64,000 bases of DNA from Vanrija pseudolonga (GCF_020906515.1 NC_085849.1:4464001-4528000); one strand, 5' to 3'. Shown: positions 32,193 to 43,833, counted from the stretch's first letter. Numbers and translations: made by a program. The notes: generated by a model from the sequence alone, not told the origin.

Positions 32193-33351
32193 ATGAAGCT
32201 CCTCACCGTCTTTGCCGTGGCGCTTGTGGCCCTCGGCGTCAACGCCCAGACGACTCACCCCGTCGAGTGAGTGCCACATCTGTCCAAACAGGGACGCTAG
32301 TGACGACTGGTTGCTAACTGCCCCGCAGCCCGGGAACAGTCGCTCCCTGTCTCCTCACATGCTACATCAGCTCTGCCCAGGCTGCTCCTTGTGCTTCGCC
32401 TCTCGACTTTAACTGTGTCTGCAATGGTGCCACAGGTAATAACTTCTTCAATAAGGCGGCGACCTGTATCAGCAACTCGTAAGTTCACTTGAGCTTCACC
32501 CGTTCACCACACCTAACGCTCCTTCAGGCCAGGCTGCAGCCTCACTGACGGCGTCAACCTTCGCACCAACCTCTGTGCTACCCCACCCAATGGTGGCATG
32601 TTGAGTATGTCGCCATCACTCAGGCGCCTTACACCCACTGACATGCCCCAGTCAACACCCCACCTGCCCAGCCAGTCGAGTGAGTTGGCTGCGACTACAC
32701 GTGATGAGGAAGATTGGCTTACCGGTCGCAGTGTCACGGCCTTCGAGAGCGCTCAACCCTGCCTTTACAACTGCCTCGTCAGCGCTGGAAAGTCGATTGG
32801 GTGCACCAGTCTGTCTGACCCCAGCTGCATTTGCAGCACTGCGAACACTGGCCCCTTCCTTTATGCCATCTTCCCCTGTATCCAGCAGTGAGTATTCATC
32901 ATCGTCGACAGGGGGGGGGCATGGCTGACTGAGCTTTAGGAACAACTGTAACATCGACCTCGGCCTCACGAGCTACAACCAGGTGTGCCAGTATGGCGTC
33001 ACCAACGTTCCGCCGACCCCGTCGTCCGGTGCGCGCCGCAAGCGTCTCGAGCGCGGCACCATCGCCCCCCGCTGCCCGCACCTCCGCAAGGCATGCAAGG
33101 TCGCCAGGCGCACTCACACCAACGTGCTGTTCGGTGTGCAGAGCCGCGAGGAGCTCAACGGCGAGGAGCCCACCACGTGGGAGTGCATCAACGTGCTCTC
33201 GGACCTCGAGTCGTGCGGCGGCTGTATCGGCGAGGACGGCGTCGACTGCACCGCCATCGAGGGCGTCGACGACGTTTCCTGCCGCCGCGGCAAGTGCATC
33301 GTCCACTCGTGCGCCCCGGGTCTCTCGCTTGTCGACGGCGAGTGTGTTTAG
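32193..33351 (+). CDS. secreted double-CFEM protein with priA-type cysteine-rich C-terminus
   Basis: Six exons (32193-32266, 32329-32478, 32528-32604, 32652-32679, 32732-32887, 32940-33351) give 298 residues. A signal peptide (MKLLTVFAVALVALGVNA) is followed by two CFEM-like modules. The first has Pro-Cys-x3-Cys ... Asp-Phe-Asn-Cys-Val-Cys, and the second Pro-Cys-x3-Cys ... Asp-Pro-Ser-Cys-Ile-Cys. CFEM domains with the Asp before Cys-x-Cys can bind heme iron. After an Ala-Arg-Arg-Lys-Arg cluster comes a different cysteine-rich domain with Leu-Glu-Ser-Cys-Gly-Gly-Cys and Val-Asp-Cys-Thr-Ala-Ile, the pattern of basidiomycete priA-like proteins. No GPI signal is visible, so it is probably released or wall-associated. 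The exon pattern fits a tandem duplication of the CFEM unit: each module is introduced by a short exon ending Pro-Val-Asp. Confidence 0.85.
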
Positions 33352-34975
33352 AGGACAATGTTACTTCGCTTTTTTTCCGCCGGTGAACAATGTCGCCGGG
33401 AACCAGCCTTTCTCAGTTCGCACGAATGGACAGTACATGTACCTAGAAGAATGTCACTGGCTGCCTTTGACCGTTGATATCTCGTCACAGATTACTCCAA
33501 CGTGGCTCGCTGCCTCTCAGGGGTATCGCAGGTGATCGTTGCATAGGCAATGTGTGTAGCCTGACCTGATCGTAGACGCTGTTGCCGACCAGGCCGACGG
33601 AAATGTCCCAGTGTCTGTTCCCCATAACAAACTGACTTCACCTCGTACCGAGCATGACGGCGAGTAAGTCATCCGACTTGTTGACTCCTGTGCTCCTCGA
33701 CTCCTCTGAAGCCACCCACGTGGTACCCAGGTCATGAGCGCATGAACACACGATACGGGCGGCCCACAGATGGTGATGAGACTCAGCTTGGCCGGTTCGG
33801 CATCAGGCATCATACCGTAGTCGGGGCCGACAACCCCTCTCCGGAGAGGCCATCAGTCACAGACAAACCTTCCCACTGACTAGGCGACCTCATGTGGCCG
33901 ACACGGAGGCCAATGAACCGTGAACCCATTACCATTCGTATACGATGCTTCCATGCTCGGATACCGCGATGCGATGCGCATACTCGGTCCCTTGGTATTC
34001 CTAGTTAGTTACCTTTCGTCGTCGTCGTCGTTGTGTCGTTGTGACACCAGTATCTGGGGTAGCCGGCAACGGCGAGCTCGCACTGAGCCGAGGCAGACTG
34101 AGCTAATGCCCCTCTCGGCAACATGGTTGAGGGCACCGACTAGACGTTTCGGCTGCGTGTGCATGGCGAGAGACTAGGCTGATTCATAGTCGCCATGGAA
34201 CTCGTAGTGCAGGACCAGATCGAGTTGCAAGTAGACTTGGCCTCGTTTAGTTGCCGGATTGAGCACCGAAGCTGCTGTTGTCCTGACGTCTGGGGTAGTA
34301 GTAAGACTTGCTCTGGCATTGGCACCTCGATGCACGGCGTCACACACCAGACGCGGGGTTGGGACCAGCCAGGGCGGGGGAGGTGTCGCTCGCCGACCAA
34401 GTCCCGCGCGCAGTTGGTTGTTTACCACTCAGTGTATGAGACTGAGTGAGCGGGAAGTATGAGCATGAAACAAGCCAGTGTGCGATCACTGCACACATCC
34501 CCGTGCTTGGTGGGTGGGTGGATGGATGCCTGCATCGTGAGTGAGCGAGCGAGCGGTATGCATCTGTATGCCGACCTCCCTCAATGCGCACTCCAACAGG
34601 GAGCACATGCGTCGACATGAGGACGCCGGATTCAGTGCACTGGCTCTCCACTCGTTGGGCTCATTGACGAGGCATGCACATCTCAGTTGGTCAGGGACGC
34701 GCCGCAATGGAAGCGACGACTCCTCTGCACACCTCGGGGAGGCGTGCGCTGGTGAGCGCGACCGATGAGCGACGACGCGGACGCGCTGGGACCACGAACT
34801 TCGACTTGATGCGGCGGGCGGGGCGGCGAGCAAGCAAGAGACAGGAACAGGGAACTAATCGGCGACCGGCAATATGCCGTCAGACCTGGGTCGGTCGTGT
34901 TCTGGGGAAGTGCTAGTCGGCCGGCCAACTGTAAAACACTCTATCCCTGTCGTGGTCATGTGGGCGGCCGAGGAA

Positions 34976-35000
34976 TCAGGATCAGGATCAGGATCAGGGA
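34976..35000 (+). repeat. ATCAGG microsatellite
   Basis: About four tandem copies of ATCAGG. Confidence 0.85.
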
Positions 35001-35933
35001 GTGAGCTGCTACGACCATGGATGGAAGCCGGGCATGCGATGCGGGGATGCAAGCGTCCGTCACGCAGCCTTCTTCGAGAGTACTTGCGTGCCTGCTGGCC
35101 TTGCCTTGCCTCATATTGTCTCGCCGATGCGGTCGCTGCCTGGTTAGAGTTACTCGGCCAGCTCGGTGCCGTCCAGCCTGGCTGGGAACGCATTCGGGAC
35201 GGACGGACGTCATGTCGCCCGGACTCGTGGGATGGAACGTTCATGAGCTCCATGACACGAGAGCGGGGAAAGGAGGGGCGGGGTCGGGTTGGGTGTGCCC
35301 TCGTCGTCACTAGCCAGCTAGCTGCAAGGTGGGGGGCTGCACTCGATCTCATCGTCACTAGCCTTGGCATTGTGTCCCTTGCGCTCGCTGGCTGCCCTCG
35401 CCGGCCACGGCTGAGTGTGTCGATGCGGCTGCGCCTGCGCCTGCGCCTGGGGGCAGCAGTGTCTCACAGCTGCTCACACACCCTCGCACGCTGCTCCATA
35501 TGGCTGTATCAGGGCCCCCTGCGCCACTGCTTGTGATCGCGGGGATAGCGTGCAGCCTGCGTGTGGGGACTCCGTCGAGGAGCGCCGTGGCCGAGTGGGA
35601 CCCCCCGGCTTAGCATCCACTGGCGACCGTCTAGTGTCAGGAACTTTGATGTAGCTAGCAAGCGGCGTGGCCGTCGCCCGAGTGAGACGAATGCGGGGTA
35701 TCAGTAACTATTCAGGATCAGCAAAGGGCTGCAAGCGGGTCAGCTCAGCCATGTTTCGGCTTGCTGGATTCATGAGGTTGCTTGGGCTCTGGTGCCTTGC
35801 CTTGACTTGACTTGACGCCCTGGCCGCGTCGAGCTCTGCGCGGCCTCCGTATATGGAATAATAGTGTTGCCCGGTCCCCGCTCGCAAGCGCGCGACCAGC
35901 GTGACCTGCCACCCCCCTGCCCTCCCTCCCTTG

Positions 35934-35950
35934 CCCCCCCCCCCCCCCCC
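35934..35950 (+). repeat. C17 homopolymer
   Basis: Seventeen consecutive C residues in noncoding sequence. Confidence 0.9.
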
Positions 35951-36328
35951 ACAATGGCTCACCAGTCATCGGCCATTGAACCCATGTTTTAGCGTCGTTT
36001 TTATGGCTATTCGGCCTCTCTGGCATCGCTAGCACATGTTGGTTCATGCGTCGTTTCCTCGCTCACGGGCACATTGTCGCAGATGCTTGCGTTGCTGCAA
36101 CGCCCGTGTTCTTGCTTGCTGCTGCTGCTGCTGCAGCTGCTTCTCTTGCTGCAGGCCGCCTGCCCACTTCGGGTTGTTGCACCCAGTTCAAGTTATTCGG
36201 TGTCTCTACGCACTCGCTACGATACGCTACTACTCGCCCCTGCATCCGTCCTCACTACCACCCTACGGCCATGTAGGTGCCCAGCTAGCATGGTGTCGAT
36301 CCCGAACAACGTACGGGACGCCAGCGTG

Positions 36329-36335
36329 TATATAA
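36329..36335 (+). promoter_or_regulatory. TATA box of the second CFEM gene
   Basis: TATATAA, 117 nt upstream of the ATG at 36446. Confidence 0.5.
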
Positions 36336-36445
36336 CTCGCCCCGACTGGCCTTGATCTGTTCCCCATCAAGTCGCCTGTTCTCTCTCCTTCTCCGACTCC
36401 GCTCTCTACTCCCAAACACCACCGATCTCACTCCGATCAACAACA

Positions 36446-37308
36446 ATGAAGTACTTCGGTGCCACCCTCGCTGCCCTCGCCCTCTTCGCCGTCGGCGCCA
36501 ACGCCCAGGCTGTCGAGTAAGTCTCTCTCTCTCTCGTGGGCCACTCGCCAACTCGGGCCACCGCCATACACGTACATAGCTGACCCTCTTCTCCAGCCCC
36601 GACAGCGTTAGCAAGGACATCCTCAAGTGCCTGATCTCCTCGGAGAAGACTGCCGGCTGCCCCAACCCTGTCGACTTCTCGTGCATCTGCACTGGCTCGC
36701 AGGCCGGTGCCTTCCTTACTGCGGCTTCCCAGTGCCCGGCCATTGCCGCCGACCTCTCGAACTCGCTCCACCTCAAGGACCAGCTTTGTGCTTCCGGTCT
36801 TGTCGCTCTCCCGACTACCGGTGGTCCCGTCGACGCCACTGCCACCGCCGCCCAGTACCCCGACGCCTACAAGTGTGTGATTGACGCCGCCAACGCCGTC
36901 GGCTGCCCCGACCTCAACACTGCCCAGAGCTGTGTCTGCACCGACAAGCAGGGCGAGTTCCTCTACAACGTCGCCCCCTGCTTCCTCGGCACCTCGGTCA
37001 AGGTCTCGGTCGGTCTCGGCCTCGCCCAAGACCTCTGCAAGTACGGTGTCAAGAACCTCCCCGGTGGCGGTGGCGCCTCCTCTTCGGCCCCCCCTGCCAG
37101 CTCGGCCCCCCCTGCTAGCTCCGGCGGCCCCGCCCCCACCACTGGTGGCCCTGCTCCCACCACCGGCGGCCCTGCCCCCACCACTGGCGGCCCCGCCCCC
37201 ACCACTGGCGGCCCTGCCCCCACCACCGGTGCCCCCGCCTCGAGCGGCGGCGCCAACCCCACCTGCAAGCCCAAGCCCAAGCGCCGCCGCCTTGCTGGTG
37301 CCCTCTAA
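36446..37308 (+). CDS. secreted double-CFEM-like protein with Pro/Thr/Gly repeat
   Basis: Two exons (36446-36516, 36597-37308) give 260 residues. The signal peptide (MKYFGATLAALALFAVGANA) and the split Pro-Val-Asp junction of exon 1 match the CFEM gene at 32193, so they are paralogues. Two CFEM-like modules follow, with Asp-Phe-Ser-Cys-Ile-Cys and Gln-Ser-Cys-Val-Cys. The first lacks the usual leading Cys-x3-Cys pair, and the second lacks the Asp linked to heme binding. From about residue 205, five copies of Gly-Gly-Pro-Ala-Pro-Thr-Thr form a probable O-mannosylated stalk. The chain ends Lys-Pro-Lys-Arg-Arg-Arg-Leu-Ala-Gly-Ala-Leu, a basic cluster plus short hydrophobic end, not a standard GPI signal. 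Likely wall-associated; heme binding is doubtful. Confidence 0.82.
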
Positions 37309-38537
37309 GTCGCTCCTTCGTCGCAATACGTGGCCACAGGACAACGACGACGCCCAAACGAGTAGAGAACTGGTTTCTCTGCCACCGACGTTCGTTTCTG
37401 TACAACCCCCCACACTCTACCAAATTGCAGAAATCAATCGCCTCGCCGCCTCGGCAGCTCCTCCTTGGACGATGGCTCTTCTTCTTTTACAGTAAATGAA
37501 CGTGTATGCAAACATGTCGCATCATTCTTTCGCACCACCGCAGCAGCAGATCAGATATCTCGGCGCAGCCGAGTCGCTCTTCCGATCTCGCTGCTTGTTT
37601 CTAACGTGATCGTCCCTTCGCAGTCTCGACACAGTTGCGATGAGCAGCAAAAGCGGAGGGGAGGGGAAGGGGGGAACATGGAAACAGAGGGGGTACCGGG
37701 GGCGCCGGGGATGGGACGGACCAGTGTTTGCAGCCCACCTTGGCTCGAAAAGTGGCAGTGCGCACTCTTGCCTCAGTGAGCTTGGTGCCACGCTATCAAG
37801 GATGGGGGCGACGGATTTCTCGATCAATCAGGCAGTCCGTTGTCTGCTGAAACCGGGCGTACCTACAATACCCACTTCCCCCTTCATTCAAGCTCCTGAA
37901 CCCAAGGGGCATGTGTCTCTGTCTCTTGGACCCACCAACGCCGCCGCCGCCGCATGCATCGGCGTCACGGCGAAACGGCCTGCGACAGACTCAACACCAG
38001 GCACATGGTGGTTATCCGGGGGTGAACTTCCATTGACACTGCCCGAGGTCTTAGTCCGACTAGTGGCCTCGGACGTCATAGACCACGCTCGCATGGCTCG
38101 CAATACCCAGCGTCAATGTCGTGGGACACCGAGGGCTCGCTTCGGCTCCTATCCCCTCACACACTGCATCTCCGTCGGACCGACCGCCTCTGCCTGCTGG
38201 CTGGTTCTCGGACACTCGCACTCCGCAGGTGCTCGGACACCGTCGCCGTAGTGGTGGAAACACGGTGTAGTGGCTCTTAGTTCTCACACAAGAGGCACTG
38301 GTCCGACCCATACCGCACATTTGGGCCGCTGCTCACACCCACTGACGCCGACGACGTGTTATTATTGCCCACTTACTCGGCATCTTAGATGTCGCCTTGT
38401 GCTGCGTATCTGATGCAAGGCATGCAGGTGGCCGAGTGCGAGTGCGCAAGGGAATGGTATAAAGGAGCGTGAGGCTCGCCCCCTAACAATGCTCATCGGA
38501 CAACGCACAAGTCTTCGCCACTCGAGTCCTCCTCAAA
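37309..38537. other. intergenic region, 1.2 kb
   Basis: 3' flank of the CFEM gene and promoter of the Ser/Gly/Ala-rich gene, with TATAAA at 38458-38463. An open frame at 37640-38251 has no recognisable product. Confidence 0.5.
38458..38463 (+). promoter_or_regulatory. TATA box of the Ser/Gly/Ala-rich protein gene
   Basis: TATAAA, 80 nt upstream of the ATG at 38538. Confidence 0.6.
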
Positions 38538-39827
38538 ATGAAGTTCAACGCAGTTGCCTTTACCCTCCTCGCTGTCCTTGCTGCCGGTGCCAATGCCCAA
38601 GAGGCAGCGGCTGGTAGTGGCAGTGGCGCCGCCGCCACTCCCTCGGCTGGCGGTTCGACCGGTGCCCCCTCGGCCGGTGCCAGCGGCAGTGTGGCTCCCT
38701 CCGGCGACGCGTCAAGTGGCGCGCCGTCCGCCTCAGCCCCCGCAACTGGTGCACCCTCGGCATCTGGCACCGCCGCGTCAGGCTCTGGTGCTGCGACTGG
38801 GGCTCCCTCGGGCTCGGGTAGCGCCGCTCCTTCTGGGGGAGCTTCCGGCAGCGCCGCGCCGTCTGGGGGAGCTTCCGGCAGCGCCTCTGCCTCGGGCTCG
38901 GCTGTCGCCTCGGGTTCTGGCGTCCCATCTGGCGCGGGTTCATCGGGCTCAGGAGCTCCGTCTGCCTCAGGCGGTGCCAGCGGCGGCGTCACGACTGGCG
39001 GCGTAGCCCCCACCGGCGGTAGCGGTGGCGCAACGACTGGCGACGTCGCGCCCACGGGCGGCAGTGGTGGCCGCTCTGCGGCACCCTCGGGCTCGGGCGG
39101 TGGCCACCACACCCACGCGACCCACACGCACAAGAGCAAGACCAAGCACCCCAAGACTACCAAGACGTGCAAGAAGCCCAAGAAGACCAAGTCGAAGACT
39201 TCGCACGCGCCCAAGCCGACCGGCGGCTCGGGCGGCGGCGGCTCGGGTGGTGGTGGCTCGGGTGGTGGTGGCTCTGGCGGCGGCGGATCTGGCGGCGGTG
39301 GATCCGGTGGTGGTGGATCTGGCAGTGGTGGTGGAGCCGGGGGCATCACGTACCCCGTCCCCTCCGGCGCTGCCACTGGCGCACCTGCCCCCTCTGGCGC
39401 TGCCTCTGGCGCATCTGCTCCCTCCGGCGCTGCCTCGGGCACGTCTGCCCCCTCCGGCGCTGCCTCGGGCACGTCTGCCCCCTCCGGTGCAACCTCGGGC
39501 ACAGCAGTGCCCACAGGCTCGTCCGGAGGCGCGGCGTCAGGCTCCGCAGCCCCGACGGGCGCTGCGAGCGGGGCGAGCGGGGCTCCCGCGGGCTCGGGCG
39601 CGAGCGCCTCTGGCGGTGCCGCGACTGGTAGTGGCTCGGCTGCCTCCGCCCCGTCGGGGTCGGGTGCGGGCACCGGTTCGTCCGGCGCTGCGCCTACTGG
39701 TGCATCGGCCGCTCCCACCGGTGCCTCCGCCGCGCCTTCTGGCGCCTCAGCTTCCGGGTCTGCGGCGCCGGCGGGCAGCGCTGCTCCCCCAGTGCGCAGG
39801 AAGCGTCTCCTTCCCATCGCGCTCTGA
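38538..39827 (+). CDS. secreted Ser/Gly/Ala-rich low-complexity protein
   Basis: An intronless frame of 429 residues with a signal peptide (MKFNAVAFTLLAVLAAGANA). Nearly all the rest is built of Ala, Gly, Ser and Pro, in units such as Pro-Ser-Gly-Ala-Ala-Ser-Gly. A central His/Lys/Thr-rich patch holds the only two or so cysteines. Six perfect Gly-Gly-Gly-Gly-Ser units follow (39231-39320). The chain ends Val-Arg-Arg-Lys-Arg-Leu-Leu-Pro-Ile-Ala-Leu, similar to the end of the CFEM gene product at 37308. The composition suggests a heavily O-glycosylated wall or capsule-associated protein. The overlapping minus-strand frame 38483-39865 is open only because of the repetitive codons. No family is recognised. 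Confidence 0.8.
   Translation: MKFNAVAFTLLAVLAAGANAQEAAAGSGSGAAATPSAGGSTGAPSAGASGSVAPSGDASSGAPSASAPATGAPSASGTAASGSGAATGAPSGSGSAAPSGGASGSAAPSGGASGSASASGSAVASGSGVPSGAGSSGSGAPSASGGASGGVTTGGVAPTGGSGGATTGDVAPTGGSGGRSAAPSGSGGGHHTHATHTHKSKTKHPKTTKTCKKPKKTKSKTSHAPKPTGGSGGGGSGGGGSGGGGSGGGGSGGGGSGGGGSGSGGGAGGITYPVPSGAATGAPAPSGAASGASAPSGAASGTSAPSGAASGTSAPSGATSGTAVPTGSSGGAASGSAAPTGAASGASGAPAGSGASASGGAATGSGSAASAPSGSGAGTGSSGAAPTGASAAPTGASAAPSGASASGSAAPAGSAAPPVRRKRLLPIAL
39231..39320 (+). repeat. coding repeat encoding six GGGGS units
   Basis: Six 15-bp units, codon-varied, in frame in the low-complexity secreted protein gene. Confidence 0.95.
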
Positions 39828-41019
39828 GCAGCCCGATCCCATCGGCGTTCCGGTCCGCCAGCCATGATATGATAATCTCATGTGGATAGTCGGCTCTGGT
39901 GCCGGGTCTGACACCGGACAGGACATTGTCACTCTTCCTATTGTATGTAGTGTCTGAATGAAAGAAGTATACCATAGAGCGGGATTGGCCCGGCACGCCG
40001 AGCGGGGCGACGAGTCACCGGCGTACGTGCCGGTATCGAAGGCACCGCACACGGTCCGACGGCGTTCCGGGAGGAGAGCCGAGGTTGTGGTCAGCAAGTG
40101 CAATGGTCTTGATGGTGTCGGGGGGTCTGCCGTGCCCACCGGGTTACGCACCGAGCAATCGTGGCGCGAGTCACTCACCGGGTGCTCACCGACAACAATG
40201 GTCGCCACGCCCGTCCGTCCGAACGCACGGACCGAGCACCGGGTGACTCGTGCCAGGTCAAGTGAACATGTGCTGCGTCTCGAGCGGCGAGAGGGGCGTT
40301 CGGTCCGGCATCCATGGGTGGTGCCAGCTGACGGATGCACGGCCGAGGCGAGCCAACCTGCGCCAGGTGCCATGTGAGGCGACGAGGCGCCGCGGCGCCG
40401 ATTCGCCGCGCGCCGTCCCTGGCTGGAATACGACCGAAGAGAGCCGTGGACAGCTGACGCGAGCAACGACGGTCATTCGCCAAGCCCAGATTCTCTAGCC
40501 GCCCCTCACGTGCGCCAAGCTGCGGTGTCTGGTGCGGAGGCGATCAGCTGTCCCGGCAGCTGCTGGGTCGGGCATGTACCGAGGGGCAAGGCAAGGCCAC
40601 GGTGTGGATGGAGGCAAGTGGCATTTCGGCGCCGAACCTCAGGGGCCGAACCTCCGAGGCGAGTCAGTCGGCAGGTTGGCTTACCTGCCGGCGTTCGCTC
40701 TGCTTTCGCTTGTGCTTGCTCTTCACGCCACCTCTCTGGCAGAACACGGAACATACGGCCCCCGGACCGACGCCAAGCCAGCGATACGAGATCTGTAGTG
40801 GACGTAGAGGGGCGCGCGAGGATGCGGGGGACCAAGAGGCAGTCGCCTGGCCCCGGATCAGCCAGCCGGCCGACGAGCGCGAGCCCAGCGGGCCGCGGCG
40901 TCGCGGCGCCGTGGGGCATAATTTTATGCGATGCGGGCAGCGGTGTTGACAAGTATTAAATGTTGTGTCGCGGAGCGGGTCTTGGACACTATCACAGCCC
41001 AAACTTGAAGTACTGGACA
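39828..41019. other. intergenic region, 1.2 kb
   Basis: Promoter region of the Dal5-like transporter gene and 3' flank of the low-complexity gene. No feature recognised. Confidence 0.5.
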
Positions 41020-42918
41020 ATGTCGCACCACCCACCCTCCGACGACAAGCTCCCCGTCGAGCAGATCGACGACCTGGAGAGCGCCAAGGGACCCCGGTAC
41101 AAGGCCAACACACAGCTCGATGACGCGGCCAAGATCCTCGCTGAGGCTGGCAACTTTGAGGCCTCGCTCGAGGACCGGAAGCGCGTCCTGCGCCGCATCG
41201 ACATCTACGTGTGTGAGTTGAGCGGTTGACTGGAACGGAAGGTGAAAGCTGAAGGACGACCTTAGGCATCCCCATGTGCCTCGTCTACTTCCTCCAGCAG
41301 CTCGACAAATCGTCCCTCTCCTACGCGGCAGTGTTCGACCTCCAGAAGGAGACAGGCCTCCACGGCACCCAGTTCTCGTGGCTCACGTCCATCGTCTACA
41401 TCCTCCAGCTGGTCACGCAGCCGCTGTCGTCCTACTCGCTCATCGCCTTCCCCGTCAAGTACTGGGTCGTGTTCAACATGGTCTCGTGGTCGATCGTCAC
41501 GGCCGCGACGAGCGCCGCGAAGAACTTTACGGGCCTGATCATCTGCCGTGCGCTGCTTGGTTTCTTCGAGGCGACCATCCTGCCGTCGTGTGTCCTGATC
41601 AGTGCGTCGAGCCGACCTTCCACGGTCCTGTCGTAGGTAGCTAACCCTGCCCCAGCCCAGATGTGGTGGACTCGCCGCGAGCAGTCGTACCGCACCATCG
41701 CGTACCAGATCGCCAACTCGATGGCGGCCATCTGGGGCCCGCTCCTGTCCTACGGCATCGGCCACGTCAACTCGGGCATCAGGCCGTACCAGGGCATCTT
41801 CCTCTTCATGGGCTGCCTGTCGCTCGCGCTCGCCCCCGTCGTCTGGTGGCTCCTGCCCAACTCGCCCACGACGGCCCGCTTCCTCCGCCACGGTAACGAC
41901 CGCCTGATTGCCCTCGAGCGCCTCCGTGAGAACAACACGGGCACCAAGTCGTCCAAGATCAAGTGGTCCCAGGTTTGGGAGACCTACCGCGACCCCAAGA
42001 CCTGGATGTGGGCCGGCATGTTCATCTGTTGCTCGACGCCGTCTGGTGGCTTTGGCACTTTCGGTGGTGTGCGTGGCATCCTTTGGCCTTCAGCGGCTCG
42101 TTGTGCTGACCCTCGCAGCTCATCACCAAGGGCTTCGGTTTCAACAGCTTCCACGTGAGTTACCTCAGCCACGTTCAGATGGATATCTCCGGCCGAAGCT
42201 GACGACCCCTGCAGTCCGTCCTGATGCAGATGCCTACCGGTGTCATTGGCATCATCGTGCTCCTCATCTCGATTTATGTCACCAACCGCTACAAGCTCCG
42301 TTTCCCCGTCGTCGCTGTCCTGTGTATCTTCCCGATCGCCGGCGCGACGGCTCTTACGCAGGTGAACAGGAAGAACACCAACGGCCTGCTCGCCAGCTAC
42401 TATGTCGCGCAAATGTTCACTGGCCTCCAGCCCCTCCTCTTCTCGTGGGCCAACCTTAACGCTGCCGGCACTACCAAGCGTGTCGTGACCACAGCCACCA
42501 TGTGTAAGCAAATTAACCAAGAATCAGGAGCGTCAGTCGCTGACACCCCTCTCCAGTCGTATTCCAGTGCGCCGGCAATGTCATCGGCCCTCAGGTGTAC
42601 CTGTCCCACGAGGCGCCCGTGTACCTCACCGGCCTGTATGTCGACATTGCGTGCTGGTGCATGCTCCTGATCCTGGCGCTCTCCATGGGCGTTTACCTCA
42701 ACTACCTGAACAAGCGCAAGGAGGCGCAGCGTGTCGCCATGGGCCTGCCCGCCAACCTCAAGGACATGTCCATCATGACCACCGAGGAGGCAGACGCGTA
42801 CCGCAAGGAGCTGAGCGAGCGCCTCGCCGCCGAGGGCTTCGACGAGTCGCGCCTCTGGGGCCAGGCATTCGACGACATGACCGACTTTGAGAACCCCATG
42901 TTCGCGTACGTCCTCTAG
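41020..42918 (+). CDS. MFS transporter, Dal5/allantoate permease (anion:cation symporter) type
   Basis: Six exons (41020-41212, 41266-41601, 41656-42068, 42119-42154, 42215-42503, 42557-42918) join to 542 residues with about 12 membrane segments. Family traits include a cytoplasmic N-terminus of about 65 residues, then Leu-Gln-Gln-Leu-Asp-Lys-Ser-Ser-Leu-Ser-Tyr-Ala in helix 1. Arg-Ala-Leu-Leu-Gly-Phe-Phe-Glu-Ala lies in helix 4, and Met-Trp-Trp-Thr-Arg-Arg-Glu-Gln opens the loop before helix 5. Related transporters carry allantoate, nicotinate, pantothenate or other organic anions into the cell. The substrate here cannot be assigned. Exon 4 is only 36 nt. The C-terminal cytoplasmic tail ends Phe-Ala-Tyr-Val-Leu. 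Confidence 0.88.
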
Positions 42919-43833
42919 GGTGGTGGAGGTGGTGGGCATTGGCAGCCAGTGGACGGAGAGCGGTGAGCGGTGGACGGAGAGAGAGAGAAAGAAGCCGAGG
43001 TCGGGTTAAGCGGAGCCGAAGCGAGCGAGCGAGGGTCATTAGTCTGCAGAGACGAGGTGTATGCAAGAGTAAACAAGGTCCTGAGGTGCTTGCATCTGAG
43101 TTTTGTGGGCGGATACCGCGCGGGCTGTGCCAAGGCGGCCGGTAAGTGGGCCCGCATCGGCGCAGGGAACCGACCGCCGACCGAGACATCCCTGGCAGAT
43201 TCAACCACCTCAACGCCGGTCCAGGCGGACGAGGGCAGGACACCAGAGGTGGAGATAGGCAACTTCGAGGCGGCGGCGACTCAGGAACGATGCGCGCAGC
43301 ACTCTGCAGTCTCGACGCCTGGAGCCGGGTTCATCCAACTCTCATCCGCTCTCGAGCTGGACAGTTCAAGTACAACCAGCGTCGTCCTCCTTCTCTGCGC
43401 ACAGCCCTTTCCCCGTTCGCTTGGCCCTCGAACGCCGTCGTGCGAGTGAGGCCCAGCGGAGGCAAGGCCGCCTGCTGCTGATGCTGATGGCGACAGATCC
43501 CTTGCTCAGGAGATGCCGGCGCTTCCATTCATGGATCACCCGACGCAACTGACCTGTCTGTTCAAGAGGTCACCGAGTCGTTCGTGCGCGCGCATAGCGA
43601 GGCGAGGTTTCCGAAGAGGTTGTGCTGCTTGCTGTCTGTCTGTTTTGCATCCACTCTCTCTCATCATCTGCAGCGAGGATAGCGAGTCTGCTCGACAACA
43701 CCCAGCTTCATCTATTACATAACTGCTCCGACGCTCCACAGCTTGTGCCGCAGGTTGGAGCACAGTGCCGACAAGCAACAGCTGCGAGCGTCTCTTGGTG
43801 TTGCAATATCGCCAAGACAGCCAGAGGACGATC
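42919..43833. other. intergenic region upstream of the first Zn2Cys6 regulator
   Basis: 915 bp. 3' flank of the transporter gene and promoter/leader of the regulator starting at 43834. Contains GAGA and GCGA runs near 42955-43035; no gene seen. Confidence 0.5.

Larger units (their letters stand above)
33352..36445. other. gene-poor region, 3.1 kb
   Basis: Between the two CFEM genes. It holds an ATCAGG microsatellite, a 17-C tract and a GCT/CTG-rich patch near 36110-36160. One ATG-started frame of 220 codons (34874-35536 plus) is open, but its product is low in plausibility. A TATATAA element at 36329-36335 serves the downstream CFEM gene. Confidence 0.5.

Noticed and set aside
34874-35536. 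ATG-started frame of 220 codons in a gene-poor region
   Set aside because: Composition is that of random GC-rich sequence, with a microsatellite giving Gly-Ser repeats. No domain, intron structure or promoter supports it.
38483-39865. A 460-codon open frame on the minus strand opposite the low-complexity gene
   Set aside because: It is a shadow of Gly/Ser/Ala codon repeats, which have no stops when read backwards. The plus-strand frame has the signal peptide and TATA box.
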